A stretch of 64,000 nucleotides of DNA from Canna indica (GCA_034359265.1 CP136893.1:17613001-17677000), one strand, 5' to 3'. Positions 22,801-35,467 are shown, counted from the stretch's first letter. The notes: generated by a model from the letters alone, not told the origin. Numbers and translations: made by a program.

Positions 22801-24656
22801 TAAGTTTCTCCATAGCAGCACAATTAGCTGGCAAACCAGATCAAGTCATGGACCAAAGTTTTTCGACCCTACTTCAAACTACTTGAAATTTTTCTTGTTT
22901 TGGCTGTCACATCATTCTAAATATTTTCCATAATGTTCCTCCTTTGTTGTTTATGATTCTAAATTTCCACTTTTCTCCAATCTGCTCAATTGTTCATCCA
23001 ATAATCTTCATTGCTCTCATCAAGTGGAGTCTTCAATATCAATCAACTCAGCTTATAAATTATTTCTTATTTGTCATTCCCTGTCATTTCCCATCACAAA
23101 TCAGGTACGCATGCCATCATGTCAGCCATGCTGACTGCAAAATATTTTGATTCCTAGTGTCAAGGGTCCTGTATAAAGAAGAAAATTCTTCAAAAGCCAT
23201 CTTGTTGTTAAAACCTTCATGTTCAAACATATAAGATCTCCCATACTTTGAATTTCCAAAAGATAATTTGTGCGGGAAAAAATAAGATGCAAATTCAACT
23301 AGTCTCAGATAGAAAAAATGAATTCGTCTGATGGATGATACAGCAAACATGAAGCGAAGTTTATAGTTCATAAACTTCCATTCAATTGCCCACATGATTC
23401 ACAAGCACACAGAAAATAAGCATAAACACAACACCCTTGTAGACAACACACAATATACTCTAGTTATCAATCTACATATATGCACCATATTGGCATTTGA
23501 ATATCTGAGAGCAACGTGTTACTAATTGGTAAAAACAAGTTATGTTGTAGTTACCTGTTCAAAAGCAAACATGATATTCGCCCATTCTATGTCTCTAGTT
23601 ATAACCAAATTGGATCTGGAAAGGAGATCTCCGAGTTTGACCTAGAAAAGATGGGAAATCAAAGCCACAAACAATTAGCAATTGTTAGACAATGCAAGTA
23701 CAACTTGAAATGCACACATACAAAATACAAAGTGGGGAAGCATTAAAATCCAAGTTGACCTAGAGCGTGCATCAACTTGGTGCTTTGAACTATTTCCCAT
23801 CCCTCTTGATAAATACAAGTTTTCTTTCTTCAAAAAAAAACTTGGTGCTTTGAACAATATGATCAAATCAAAATGTAACAAGAACCATCTAGGAACTACC
23901 AATATGGGAGCATAGCAAAATCAACAATTAGATTGGAGAACATAGCAGGATAAATAAAATAACAAGTATTTAAACGCTCACCTCCTCTGGGGAATTTGGG
24001 GACAAATTCTCATCATAATATTTACTGATTGGTTGCACCCGCATGGTTTCATTTTCATCATTAACTGCATGTTGTTCAGCTTGTGATGGTTTTTTCCAGA
24101 CTGATGATTTCAAAAAAGGAAACCAAGAAGCAAGATCTTTCACTAATGCACCTTTTTCAACTCGAGGTAAATTTTTGGAGACTGATTTCAGAAACGGAAG
24201 ATCAGGAATATTATGGTACACAGTGCTCCCATCTTCAACACGCACATCAAGCTGCCTCTTTCCTTTTCCTCTTCTTCTTACCTCTATTTGTCGTTTATTT
24301 TCATTCCAAAGCCGTGCAAACCAGTCCCTAGACAGAGGCTGATCATTCCCAGCAGAACTTGCAAATCCACGACAAGCAGTCAGGCAACAATGTTGCACAG
24401 TTTGAAAAGGGCTTCCGTGGTTGCATTTTGGTTCAGATGAATTTCCTGGCAAAGTTGTGCCAAACTGCTGCAACAGTGCGGGAAGGCCAACTCTAGTTCG
24501 AAACAGCAGCTTCTCGTCAGGGTAGACGGTGTTCACCGCATCTTTCATAAATTTTTGGGGAGTCCAGTTGGGCGATGGTGCGCCGAGAGCAATGATTCTA
24601 TCCGTAAACTTGACAGGACAGGTGAGGCATTTCTTCAACCACCTCATCTGCATCAT
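16868..24656 (-). CDS. Phospholipid scramblase family protein (mitochondrial type)
   Basis: Related to Arabidopsis At2g04940 and yeast AIM25, which carry the scramblase domain and are linked to mitochondria. Coding exons read by GT/AG junctions and phase: 24656-23982, 23641-23555, 21969-21928, 21817-21773, 21025-20960, 20858-20802, 19329-19268, 17551-17431, 17133-17056, 16974-16868. Phases agree throughout. Exon 1 encodes about 225 residues: a basic, Cys-containing presumed targeting region and a variable part. The scramblase domain starts in exon 2 (VKLGDLLSRSNLV) and continues through SRYVILDPYYPHP, RRPFVAYIFDAMGKEIF, VRRPFWWINSTIYAEV, VVHRRWHLWRRIYDLYLG, NPGFWNWTF and LSERAVALALAISLDNDYF. 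About 447 residues are accounted for. The last exon (about ten residues) was not found. The first true ATG is 24656, with further Mets at 24653 and 24647. A 5'UTR intron (about 24813-24681) is likely. Intron 6 holds a foldback transposon. Confidence 0.85.
19395..20748. mobile_element. GGTACC-rich foldback element with 9-bp TSD, in a scramblase intron
   Basis: Flanked by the 9-bp direct repeat GGGATGAAG (19386-19394 and 20749-20757). The outer parts (about 19415-19975 and 20440-20725) are built from overlapping words such as GGTACCG and CGGTAC. The inner part is a long AT-rich inverted repeat. There is no coding capacity. The 9-bp TSD suggests mobilisation by Mutator-like transposase. It lies between coding exons 6 and 7 of the scramblase gene and would be removed with the intron. 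Confidence 0.7.
19980..20429. repeat. Long inverted repeat, arms ~175 bp, loop ~98 bp
   Basis: Left arm about 19980-20155 (T-run, AAGAGTTAGATATAACTC ... GGGCGACAC). Right arm about 20254-20429 (GTGTCGCCC ... GAGTTATATCTAACTCTT, A-run). The arms are nearly identical, and the pairing extends a few bases into the flanks (ATATCGG/CCGATAT). The loop is not AT-rich and includes GTTGCACTACG and GTTGCGCTACG. A transcript would form a very stable hairpin. Confidence 0.85.
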
Positions 24657-27349
24657 CACAAAAAGCTTGGTTTTTTGCTGCTAATCCGAAGAAACAAATA
24701 GCTGGTTTCAGTATGCTCTTCTCCACACCCAAAAGAGGAGAGAAAAATGCCAATAAATAGCCGCACATCTTCCGATGGCAAACCAATACGAGGAAAGGGG
24801 GTAGAAGACTAACCTGTTTGTAATTCGGCGCTTCTCACAATTCTTCAGCTCGCCTTTCTTTTACCTTTCCACTTCCCAAATCCCAATCGTCGTCGCAGAA
24901 TTACACAGGTCGACACGAATTCGATGATCCGGAAAACAGCAGTGTCAGTCAAAGCGAAAATTTCTTATTTTAAATCCAACAAACAGAGGAAAGGGAGCGG
25001 CATCAGCCATCCGATTGACAGATTAATCTGGTAAATTGGTACAAATCCGGTAACCTGTTTGGTTTGGAAAATTCATTCAACTGGAAACAATTTTGCCACT
25101 GAATTAATACATGCAAAAAAATCACACATAATAGTTTTCTAATATCAATTAATATCCCAAATATTTAATTTAAGCAATACTTGAAAGCGGCTTGACTCAC
25201 TGTATCTATCCGAATGAATCCCACTTCCTTGTAACCCGCTCACTTGCTTATCTTGTACCTCTTCCTTAGCTAACTCCGCATGTACGCGACCATGAACTAA
25301 TCAATCACTTCCATCCCAACCCTAGAAACTCTTGCCTTTTGGTTTCTAGAAACCTAGCTTATCTGTACACTTATCTTTCTAAATGTCGACCGGCATGGGG
25401 AGCCGCCCTCCCCCTCGCGAAGCTCCACCCGCAGGCCAAGACTCCAACCGAAGCACAAACCTGAGAATTGGTAGCCGGAGAATCAGTAGCTTGCACGCGA
25501 TCTCATTCAGATCATTAAAGATTTTTCACCCAAAGTCTTTAAAGAGCTAAAATTAACTAGAAATTTCATCTAACAATTGTAACATAAAGCAATGTGTTAA
25601 ATGCACAAAAGAAATATCAATTGTTTGAACTTACATAAATACTTTGCCCCAAAAACTTAAAGACAACAGTTTGGATATCTTAATAAATTAGTTAAGAATC
25701 GAGCGTTGTGCAATTATATAAAATATAATTTTATTTAAGTAATTATGAATAATCAAATAAAGTTAGTATAATAATAATAATTTTAAAAAATAAAAATAAA
25801 TTATGGAAATAATATTATATTAAAAACATATAATATTATTATAAATTAAATATTAAAAACACATGTATGAAAAATTGATGCTTATCATTCTTTACACCAA
25901 AACTTTTATGACATTATTTGTTATTGATATGATAATTGCATAAAATAATATAAAGTGAATATTGTTGTGTACACACTATGAGTATATTGTGTATTATACA
26001 CAAAGAATGAAAATTTTATTTGGGAATAATATTTTTACATGAATTTTTTTTATGTGTATATTTTTGTACAGAAAATAATTTGAAATAGACAATCAAATAT
26101 ATATACTTCTACCTATAATAGTATATTATATTCCCTTTGAATATATCTTAATATATGGCAATTGATATGATAAAGATTAAGCAATTGAAATATCACAACT
26201 AAAGGTGGTTTATGTAAAATTAAAGATGCAAAACAAGATTATGAATTAAAGATGCAAAATAAGGTTTATGAATTTCTTAAAGTTCGATATCATCAAATTC
26301 AACGAAATCGTCAATCGATATCATTAATGTTTGACAATATTTCAAACGAACAAAAAATATTGGAGTCGGACTCTTTTGAGTTAAAAAGACTTGCCCAAGA
26401 AAGTGATTTAAGCGAAGAAGCGACTTTAAAAACATCATAGAAATCATCTTTAGAATTAGGGTTTTGCAAACCTAACCGATCTGACTTAGAAAAGCTAGCA
26501 TAATCATATTTTTAGTCTTCTAGATACTAGAGGCTCTTTTGACAAAGATTGTGCTTTTATGGATCGAACTCTAGTTTTTATCCGATCGATTTGTAAAGAT
26601 TTAGTTTTTGAAGGGAGATCCTTCATATTCTTGATTCACCTACAAATCTCAAAGGATTAGAGGGAGAAAAAGTGAAGATGGATGGAGTATTACCTTGAGG
26701 ATGTTTCTTTGGGATTTGATCACTATTTTTGACGTCGTTCTGTGTCGTTCTTTCCACTAATATTAGGCATAACGAAGAAGACACGCCGAGGATTCTCACG
26801 GTAAGCAACATGCCAAATATTTACCAACGACAAAAGAAAAATAAAGTCTAACACACTATTTTGTTGTCACTCATGAAAAGACGTGAGGAAACACAAGGGG
26901 AAAATGGATCTTGGTCTTCAAGACTTAAGCGCAACCTAATTAGGAATTTGTTAACTCTACAATATTTTTGTTCCACTAATAATATTTTGATGAATTTGAT
27001 TTCCGCTTATTCTTTGTTCCCTTTTGTGATTGAATTATGTCTATTTTCACATTTACGATTTACATATATAACATATATCATTATCAAAACGGATTTTTTT
27101 CTTAATGTTCAGATATTTATATTCAAATTGAGAAGATTGATTTAATTATAAATTTGCACAATAAACATTGGGCTATGTCATATAAATCATGACGATGAAT
27201 TTGACATATCATAAAAATAGTATAGATGACATATTTGATGAATCATTTCATTTTGACGGAACATCAACTTTTGTTGATAATATTAGCTTAACATTTTTCA
27301 TAAAATAATTCACATTTTTCTTGCTTATTGATCTTAAACATATTGGGCT
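24657..27349. other. Upstream flank of scramblase and AT-rich spacer
   Basis: 24657-24900 probably contains the scramblase 5'UTR and first (non-coding) exon with a donor near 24813. 25390-25450 is a short GC-rich patch. From 25500 the DNA is very AT-rich. The open frames at 26252-26440 and 26861-27145 show no recognisable domain. No structured repeat is seen. Confidence 0.4.
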
Positions 27350-27358
27350 ATGCTACCT

Positions 27359-27817
27359 AGGCTTGTTCATTCGGTTCAAATCGAATCAAACCGAATCGAA
27401 TTAAACTAAACCAAAAAAAAATCATATCGAAATTCTAATATGAACCCGAATCGAATTATGCCTAAACCGATCTAACCCGAACCGAAATTATTCGGTTCGG
27501 TTCGATTTCCAACCTGAAAATCAAAAATTTAATTAATTCAGTTAAAAATTAGAAATTAAAAATTAAAAATTATTACCCAATACTCATTTACTTATCTGGG
27601 TTAAAAATTTAAAATATATATATTATTTTTTAATTAATTCGGTTTTCGGTTCTGGTCAATTCCCGAAATCCGAGAATCAAATCCGAACCGAAACCCAAAA
27701 TTCAAGTTCGATTTGGTTCAAGAACCGAACCTGCAAGCGCTGAAATCAAACCGAACCAAAAAATTCGATTCAGTTTTTCAGTTCGGTTCGGTATGAACCG
27801 AACAATGGACACCCCTA
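27359..27817. mobile_element. GGTTCG-rich low-complexity element with 9-bp TSD
   Basis: A 459-bp element made of variants of CGGTTCGGTTCG and its complement around an AT-rich centre. It is flanked by the perfect 9-bp repeat ATGCTACCT at 27350-27358 and 27818-27826. Ends: AGGCTTGTTCATTCGGTTC on the left; on the right, read inward, TAGGGGTGTCCATTGTTCGG. So imperfect inverted ends are present. Non-coding. Confidence 0.75.
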
Positions 27818-27826
27818 ATGCTACCT

Positions 27827-28439
27827 CCCCAAATATCTTCCCATTAGGTAAAATTTTGTTGGCCCAAATATTTATTTATTGATCATTATTGTATATGTAT
27901 AATTTTACTTTAAATAAATAAATTAAAATATTTTAATAATAACTAGAATATCTATATAATAGATAAAATTTCTTAATTTGATTCAATTTGAAGATGGTTT
28001 TGATTTGATTTTAAATAATACTTTCATAGACGATAATAATATTTTTAATTAAAATAAGAAAAGTATACAATTGGACATTAAATGCATCCACAGTGAATAT
28101 GCAATTATAGTAAATTCAATTCTTGCATTATTATTGTATTTTTATAAAGGTAATTATCTAAATATATAAATATATCTTGAACTATACACTTTGTCTCATT
28201 TGTGACTAATTCTAAAATATTACCAAATTGTATCTCGAATTTTGATATTTGTCTCAATTACATCCTCCTGTCAATTCTCCGTCGGCAGCACTATTAAGGC
28301 GATGACGTGACGCTCTGACGTGAATTAAAATAATATTTTTTATTTAAAAATATATATAAAAAATTACTTTAATTTATATTAAATAATATAAAATAATAAT
28401 TTATATTTTATATTAAAAAATCACTCTATGTTCACCCCC
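27827..28439. other. AT-rich spacer
   Basis: AT-rich, with one mixed stretch at 28240-28325 (CTCCGTCGGCAGCAC...) resembling the ends of common plant MITEs. I could not define boundaries. No gene seen. Confidence 0.35.
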
Positions 28440-29256
28440 CGACATGTCTTATGGAAGCAAATCGCCCCCTACGAAGTGGGGTGTGCGAAGTCGGGTGTTC
28501 ATCCCCCATTTGGTCGCTATTCAGTGGGGTCAATCGCTCTTTTGGGGGTCTGGTGATTGTCCTGGACTCAAGTGTCGAGCGCTTGATGAGGATCAGGTCG
28601 AACTCAAGTCAAGGCAATCTGGATTGGATATTGGGTTGGTCCTCTTCCGATGAATCAGTCTGCATGCCCATTTTGAACGAAAATCCAGGCCGCTCATCCT
28701 TGCTGAACAGGAACCCTTTGATTCTCGCGGGCTGTGGCGATTACGACCTGGTTGACCGACTCAAATTGGATCCATTCGATCTCTGCGGCTTGGGGTCTGC
28801 GTTCAGATCTATGGTATGTTTCGATTGTTGAGGATGAAGTGGTGAAGCTCCCTAATTCGCTGAATTCGGGCTCGAACGCAGGGGTCTATGTCCGACACAG
28901 TGTGCAACTCGGCGAGTGCGGATTGGGTTGCGGTTGCGCGCTGAAGCATGAAATGACTTGGAAGGCTAAAGTGCTGCAATCCAACCCTCGCAAATGGGCT
29001 GGGAAATGGGCCATGCGATCGAAATCCAAATCCTCTAATGAAGTCGGGGCCTTCCTCCAAAGTTTTTGATGAGCCGTGTGGAGTTTTTTCTGGCTTAAAG
29101 AATGAGGATTTAAATGATCGTCTGCACAAATTTGGATTCATAATTGTTAGCCCACAAACTTGTGATCTTCTGAATGGCTTGGTCGAGCTTGTTGATGCAG
29201 CTTGATGTCCTCCTAGATAGGAGAGTATTTTGGTATCCTAAATATTTGGAATCACA

Positions 29257-29890
29257 TTTTGGAATATTAGGGGTGCTCGTCGTGTTAGTAAGCACCATAT
29301 GATTAGAAGTATGCTAAATACCTGTAAGAGCAACATTTTGTGTATATAGGAATCGAAAATAGAAGACTTTAGCAATGTTTGGTTGAAAAGAATCACGAGT
29401 TGTTCGAAATATGACTACTCTTTCAAAAATGTTGAGGGACTATATGCGGGACTTTTATTAGCTTGGAATGTTGACTTCTAGGAACCCATCTACTCTATTG
29501 TGGGCTAGAACTTCATTGAATGCACACTAATTCACCGACCTTCAAATTGAGAAATCAGGATTGTCAACATTTATGGACTGCCTCGAAGAAGGGGTAGCTA
29601 GGGACAGCTTCTCGATCAAGTTGACAGATATCTTGAAGGACTCAGATGTGGCTACTGTGGTGGGTGGAGACTTAAATGTCACTATGGGCCCGTATGAAAG
29701 GCAAAATTGTCGTGGCATCCCAGCTGACGACGCAAAATTCTCTGAATTACTAGCTGGCTCCTCTTTCCTAGATCTTCCTTTTTGGGGGAGGCGGTATACT
29801 TGGTGCAACAACCATCTTTCGCCAGGAATGGCAGGACTTGATAGAATTTTATTAAATATAGCTTGTCAGACCATGTGCCGCTGCACCTGA
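29257..29890 (+). pseudogene. LINE endonuclease (APE type) remnant
   Basis: The domain begins at a frame reading FWNIRGARRV, followed by CIQES-like and later VVGGDLNV and GRRYTWCN motifs, all characteristic of L1 apurinic endonuclease. At least three frames are used, with an in-frame TAG in the CI-ESK motif, so it is not functional. Confidence 0.8.
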
Positions 29891-30239
29891 AACCAAATTT
29901 AAATAGTTCATCCCGACTATTCCTCATGGAGCATTTCTGGCTAGGCTTATCTTCTTTTGAGGACACTATTAAAGAGTATTGATGTAGTCGGTCGGGGAAC
30001 TCCGCTTCTTCCCCAGTAGATCGCTGGATTGATAACACTCATCGGATGCGGGGCTGCCTAAGAAATTGGAGTAGGAATCTTCGCACGACATCTCAACTCA
30101 CCATAGATAATTTGGAAAAGCAATTTTTTGATAATCTAAGGTCTTTAGAGGAAAGTGGGAATGGGGATCTGGACACACCTGATTCGCTGAAGCTCAAGAA
30201 ATAATTAGATGAGTGCTACCAGGCTCAACACATGTTCTG

Positions 30240-32790
30240 GCAGCAGAGGGCTAAAGCTTGCTCGTTAAAGGATGTGGATAGAAATACAAAAAAAATTCAG
30301 TGTGTGTGGGGCGGGGGGGGGTAGCTCACGGAAGCAGAGAAATTGCATTACCTCCATGAAACATGAAGATTCTTTGGTAGATTCACAATCCCAAAATGTA
30401 GCCTTGTGTCATGGCTATTTTCATGAATCTCTAGGGAGACCACACATCCAACTTCTATCTCCAATCTGGAATGAGCTCATTTTCGACAGCTTTCCAAATT
30501 TGATGGGCCTCTCCGCTAGGCTTACATAGGAGGAGGTCACGTTGGTAATAAAATCGCTAGGGAAGGACAAAGCATCTCACTGTCGAAATTTTTCTTAAAG
30601 CCTGGAGTGTAATCTGAAAGGTGTTAAGGCACGGGGGGTGAATAGTATGAGTCTAAGGTGATTGACTTCAATTCTAGTTTGATCACAACTAATTCAAATT
30701 CTACTCTAGATTTCTAAGTTATGATGAATATTTGATATGATTATGCTTAATAATGAGAATGAGAACAAGTGATGAACTAAGTAATTCAAAATATCAATGA
30801 TGCAAAGCTAACAGGATATTTAGAGTGGTTCGGGAACCTTCCTTACTCCACTACCTTGGTTCACCACCAAGAATTTTACAACTACTTGTATTAACTTTTC
30901 TTTTCCTACAAATGAGGGTTAATCAAGGGTTTATCTCTCCAGAATGAGAGTGCCTCTACCTCAAACCTAAGGAACTCTAAAAGTTACACACAAGTCAAAC
31001 TCAAGGTATGTCACCCACACCTTGTTACAAACCGATTTTAAGTTAAAATGAAAAAAACAAAACAATAAGTAGAAAATGCAAGGAGAAAAGCTTAAGTAAA
31101 TCACAAACACTAGTTGAAGCTTCTCATTGATGTCTCCTAAAACTCCAAGCCTTAGGATGATGTTTACACCAAGTTTGAGGGCTTGAGTGAAGGAAGACAA
31201 TGAGAGATGAAAACTAGGATTTGTACTTTAGAATCATTCTTTAAGACTCAAGAGAATGTTAGATGGCTCAATGGAATAGTTAAGAACCTTAAGAAATGAG
31301 TTTTGGGTGTATTTATAGAGTTGGTAATACGGTATGGAAGAAAAAAGTCGTTCAAGTCTTGTCTAATTTGAAAAAAAGCAATTTAGGGGCATTCTGGGCA
31401 GTTTTTAAAAAAAAATGGTTGGGGGCATTCTGGGAATTTTGGATAGTTAGGAGGTTTCTAGCCTTTCAAGCCTTAATTTTTTTGGTTAACGGTTTCGAAA
31501 AATTCCTTTAAAATATATCTTTAATTTGTTTTTATCTAAGGAACAATTATTGAGACTTTTGATGACAAGAAAATATCTAAATTATGTAGCCCTCCAAGGA
31601 GCCCCCTATACTTAGAAATTTTCAAGACTATTTTCTGATTTTTCTAGTTTTTAAGTTTTCAGAGTTCGGATTTCGGTTTTTTTGGATTGTGAACTCAATG
31701 AGGACATCAAACTAAGGCTTAGGAATATTTACAATAAAAGAAATTAAGTCCTAAACTAATTTTGACATGTTCGACTCTGAAGCCTCTGATTCTTGATTTT
31801 TCATGATTTTTCTGACGAACTTAGGATGAGTATCGTATGTCCAACCTGAGACCAAACCTTGAAGAAACTATTAGAACCATGTTTGTTATCATCAAAACTA
31901 AGAGTGTTTCCAGGGTTGAACTCTTGGGCCAACATAATCGGCTTTGACTTTTTGGCACTGTTGGATGACCTTTTTGGGGGTGGAGATTGGGCGTGTCTAA
32001 ACAAAGGCTTCATTGCTCTCATTCCCAAGGATGAAGGAGCAGAGGATATTGGTCAATTTAGATTGATTAATCTAATTCCATGCGTGGTCTGCATTCTATC
32101 AAAAATCTTAGTTTTAAGAGTAAAACCTCATATGGCCTCGCTGATTCACACTTTTCTCTAAGGGAGATATACCCATGACAGTTTCATGGCGGCCAACAAG
32201 ATCATTCATCACTATAAGCGACCAGGTATAGATGCTATTCTCATCAAATTATATATAGAAAAAGCTTTTGATTCGATAAGCTGAGATTTTTTGCTAGAGA
32301 TTCTCAGAAGAAGAGGCTTTCCGGACATCTAGGTTAATTGGATAGGTTTATTGCTTTGCTCTGGGGAATCGACGGTGCTAATAAATGGTGTGTCTGGTAA
32401 ATGGTTCCGATATAGAAGGGGACTACGACAGGGGAGCCCACTTTCACCTTATCTTTTCTTGTGGTGGCGGATATCTTTTCCAGAATGATGAGCATGGCTA
32501 ATTATGAGGGGATAATCTCTGAGATAAACCAAGGAGGGGGAAGGAAAGTTACAAATTTAGAGTTTGCAGATGACTTCATTATTTTCACTCGGGGTAGTAG
32601 CGAGAATCTTCTCGATATAAAAATACTCCTAAGAGCTTTTGATTTGATGACTGGGCTTAAAGTAAATTTGAGGAAGACGAGAGTGGTTCATCTACTGAAT
32701 GATGTAGCAAAGGCGACGCAACGCAGCTGGCGGCGCAACGCAGCTGGCGGCGTTCATGGGATGTCAAGCTATGAGTTTTCCTATTAAATA
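30240..32790 (+). pseudogene. LINE reverse transcriptase remnant, split by a solo LTR
   Basis: Block before the LTR: KSLGKDKAS followed by a FLKAWSVI-like stretch. After the LTR: LNKGFIALIPKDEGAEDIG, RRGLRQGSPLSPYLF near 32400-32460 and the catalytic LEFADDFIIF near 32560. Several stops and shifts are present. Removing 30615-31934 plus one TSD copy brings the two parts into one frame, which supports both identifications. Confidence 0.8.
30615..31934 (-). mobile_element. Solo LTR, SIRE/Maximus-like Ty1-copia
   Basis: 1320 bp with TG...CA ends and a perfect 5-bp TSD TAATC (30610-30614 and 31935-31939). On the minus strand it begins TGTTGGCCCAAGAG and soon contains TTTTGATGATAACAAA, a hallmark of SIRE-type LTRs. 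It ends in CACCCCCCGTGCC...TTTCA. No internal region or second LTR is present, so it arose by LTR-LTR recombination. It interrupts the LINE reverse transcriptase. Confidence 0.75.
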
Positions 32791-33239
32791 CCTAGTCCTC
32801 CCACTTTGAAATGCCCGATTGACGCGGGATGATTGGATGAAAGTCATATCGCATATGGACCATAGATTAGCATCATGCCAGGGCCGTCTTCTTTCGTGAG
32901 GAGACAAATTAACCTTAGTCAATAGCATTATTACTAGACTGAGTGGTCATTACCTTGCTATCTTCTGTGCTCCTAAATGGGTGATTGCACACATTGATAA
33001 AAGAAGAAGGAATTTTCTTTGGAATGGGAGCATGGGGTAGGACCTAAAGCCACTGGTTTGCTGGGACGGTGTTATTGTGCCCAGAAGGAATGGGGGACTA
33101 GGTATTCTAGACCTGGAAAAATATAACATTGCGCTTCTTGGTAAACGGTGGTGGGGTCTGGCAGCCAATTGTAGGGTTATGTGGGTATATATTGTGATTC
33201 AGTCTTATTTCAACCGAAAAGGGTGGCAGACAGACCATA

Positions 33240-33850
33240 ATACATGGACTTGACCAGGAATATGCAAATGTATATATGGCTCAAAACATTTTTTAGAATG
33301 GGTATAGAATCTATAATGGGATTGGGGAACTCAACTCTTTTATGGCTAGATAGATGGTCGTTAAACACTCGCTTAGTGGACTATTTCCCAAATCTTTTCT
33401 CACAAAGTAGAGTTAGAAATGGACAGATCCAAGAATTCATCAATCGAATGAACAACCAATGGGGGCTTAGTTGGCAGGGGCAAGTTAATCAGATTGAGGT
33501 GGACAATATGATCTTTGTTATCGGGCAACCTGATATACAATCAAATGAGGACATGATCAGCTGGAGATGGGAACCCTCGGGTATTTTCTCAACGGCTTCA
33601 CTGTACAAGCACCTTGTGGAGAGAGCTGTTCGAGGATTGGAGAGCGGGGCAGATTTGGAAATGCAAAGGACCTCTCAAAATAAAAATTATTTTGTGGCTA
33701 CTACTGAAGAAGCGCTTTCAAACAAAAGATCATCTGGTCAAGCATGGTACCTTGAACATAGACTCGATTTGCGTGTTTTGTAAGGAAGCCAAGAAAACGA
33801 TCGAACACCTCTTCACTAATTACAGGATGTGCAGTAGGGGATGACTTGCT
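33240..33850 (+). pseudogene. LINE zf-RVT region remnant
   Basis: Two overlapping frames carry the typical end of plant L1 ORF2: GLGNSTLLWLDRWS, ISWRWEPSGIFSTASLYKHL, then after a frameshift GPLKIKIILWLLLKKRF and the Cys/His motif CVFCKEAKKTIEHLF. The frameshift is near 33640-33660. Confidence 0.8.
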
Positions 33851-34200
33851 TTTTTTACAGAGAGTGGGGATAGAGAGCTTTCCTGTAACACCGGACCCAC
33901 AAAGCAAGGTTAAGGAATGGGATACGGATAGATCCACCCTATCAATGCTTTGGTGTTGGAGCTTGTGGACCATTGGGAACCACTCTATCTTTAATGCTCA
34001 TCAAGCTAAGTTGGAGAAGACGGTGATTCTTGGTATCTCTTTCGGGAAGTATATTTATGTACATCAGTAGAGTTTAGACATTAGTTTTAATGTTCTTTCT
34101 TTCTTCTTTTTGGCTTGGTCTCTTGGTTTTTGGGTAGTAATGCATCCAAATCAAGGACTATGTACATTTTAAATCTTCTTTTTTTATATTGTCCTAGTGA

Positions 34201-34639
34201 TTCTTTCTTACATAGGGGCCATTTGGTTTGCTCAAAAATGGGGGACTGGACAGAACACCGGCCTGTGTCTCCTGTTTGGTTTGCAAAAAGGGCTTTGGGA
34301 CATGATTTTTTTCTTCTTAAGGATAGGATTTTTGCACGTTTTGGTGTACCGATAAATTTCTCGGTACACTAAAATCAGGCGGAGGACAGGTGTGACAATA
34401 GAAGAAATTACCCCCAAGTAAACCTAATGGGAGGTCACTCGCGGCTCGCGCATCTGCTCTCCTTGCCGCGGCTTCTGCGTTATCCTCTCCCTGCGACGAT
34501 TTTTCTTCTTCTTCGTAAGCAATTCCTCCTCTCCTCTCTCCTGGCGATCTTTTCTCTGGTCTCATCTCCTCTCTTCTCTCTTCTCCATTTCTCCTTCTCT
34601 CTTGTCTATTTTTCCATTTCCATTTCTCCATTTCTCCTC
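34201..34639. other. Flank and pyrimidine-rich leader of the COL pseudogene
   Basis: 34213-34390 contains words such as GCCATTTGGTTTGC and CCTGTTTGGTTTGC, like the ends of small DNA transposons, but I could not bound an element. 34440-34640 is CT-rich, like the 5'UTR of the COL gene that follows. Confidence 0.4.
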
Positions 34640-34932
34640 CTCTCTTCTGCCAGAAGTGCAGGCGCCACCACCAGCGTTCTCACTGAGAAGAAGTGCAACG
34701 ACGCTCTGATGCTTCATCTGCTGTTGCTTAATAGTGGGTGATAGATCGCTCTTCGCGATTTCTTGTGACAACCGCTTGCTCTGCCTCCAACGGTCTCGCC
34801 CTCTGTGCGAACTACAATTCGGAAGCCCACGGGGGTGGCGAAGTAGTCAGCCACCACTGCCACCAGAGGATCCCCATTGAGGGATTTTTTGGCTGCCCCA
34901 CCGCCGCCGAGCTCGCTGCCTCATGGGACTTG

Positions 34933-35375
34933 TGTAACAAGCCGTGGACCCCCTGGAGAAGATGGCGTGGCAGTGGCAGGTGGCAACGGTGAGGTGGCAA
35001 GAGGAGGCAAGGAGGTCAGTAACAGTACCAGCCAACGCCATGCAGGTGGCGACGTTGAGGTGGCAAGTGGAGGCGTGGAGGTCGATAACAGTACCAGCCA
35101 ACACCATGCAGGCGACGTACCGTCCGCGGGGAACGGTATAGCGAACTCACGACGTAGAGGTGAACGGGTACGACGCATGCCACGTCAGCTCGAAGACTAT
35201 GAATTGTAATTGGCCAGTATAAAAGGGCCCAGTTGAGATGTAATAGAATAACTGATAATAAATCAAGTCTTCTTCATCCTACTTCCTCTTCTTCCCTTCT
35301 TCTCGACTACTACTCTGTTCTTCCTTTCTTCGTCTCAACCTCATCAATTGTTGTAGGCGAGCCTTCTGCCTAACA
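34933..35375 (+). repeat. Gypsy 5' LTR
   Basis: 443 bp. Contains TATAAAAG at about 35218, the likely promoter. It differs from the 3' LTR by about 18 bases (about 4%), most of them C/T or G/A transitions, as expected from decay of methylated cytosines. It contains an internal partial duplication (the GTGGCAAGAGG/GTGGCAAGTGG blocks, each followed by AACAGTACCAGCCAAC). Confidence 0.9.
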
Positions 35376-35376
35376 T

Positions 35377-35394
35377 TGGTGCTTTCATTGAGAG
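35377..35394 (+). promoter_or_regulatory. Gypsy primer binding site
   Basis: TGGTGCTTTCATTGAGAG, one base after the 5' LTR, in the position of a tRNA-complementary primer site. I do not assign the tRNA. Confidence 0.65.
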
Positions 35395-35467
35395 TCGACG
35401 TCGGTAGGAACCGGCGATGATCTGCGGACTCATCTAGATCTAATACACGGACCAGCGATCGACAACA

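Larger units (their letters stand above)
28440..34200 (+). mobile_element. Decayed L1-type LINE
   Basis: Recognisable in order: endonuclease (from about 29257), reverse transcriptase (about 30240-32790, interrupted by a solo LTR) and the zinc-binding zf-RVT region (about 33240-33850). Many stops and frameshifts are present. The part at 28440-29250 has open frames but no motif I recognise; its position suggests ORF1 remnants. The 3' limit is only approximate, since no poly(A) tail or target duplication was found. Confidence 0.75.

Noticed and set aside
28444..29141. Open frames of 69-126 codons as a host gene
   Set aside because: They overlap in several frames on both strands with no recognised domain, and their place just upstream of the LINE endonuclease suggests ORF1 remnants.
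32725..32757. Short tandem duplication as a functional site
   Set aside because: A single duplication of GCGCAACGCAGCTGGCG in LINE remnant DNA, best read as slippage.
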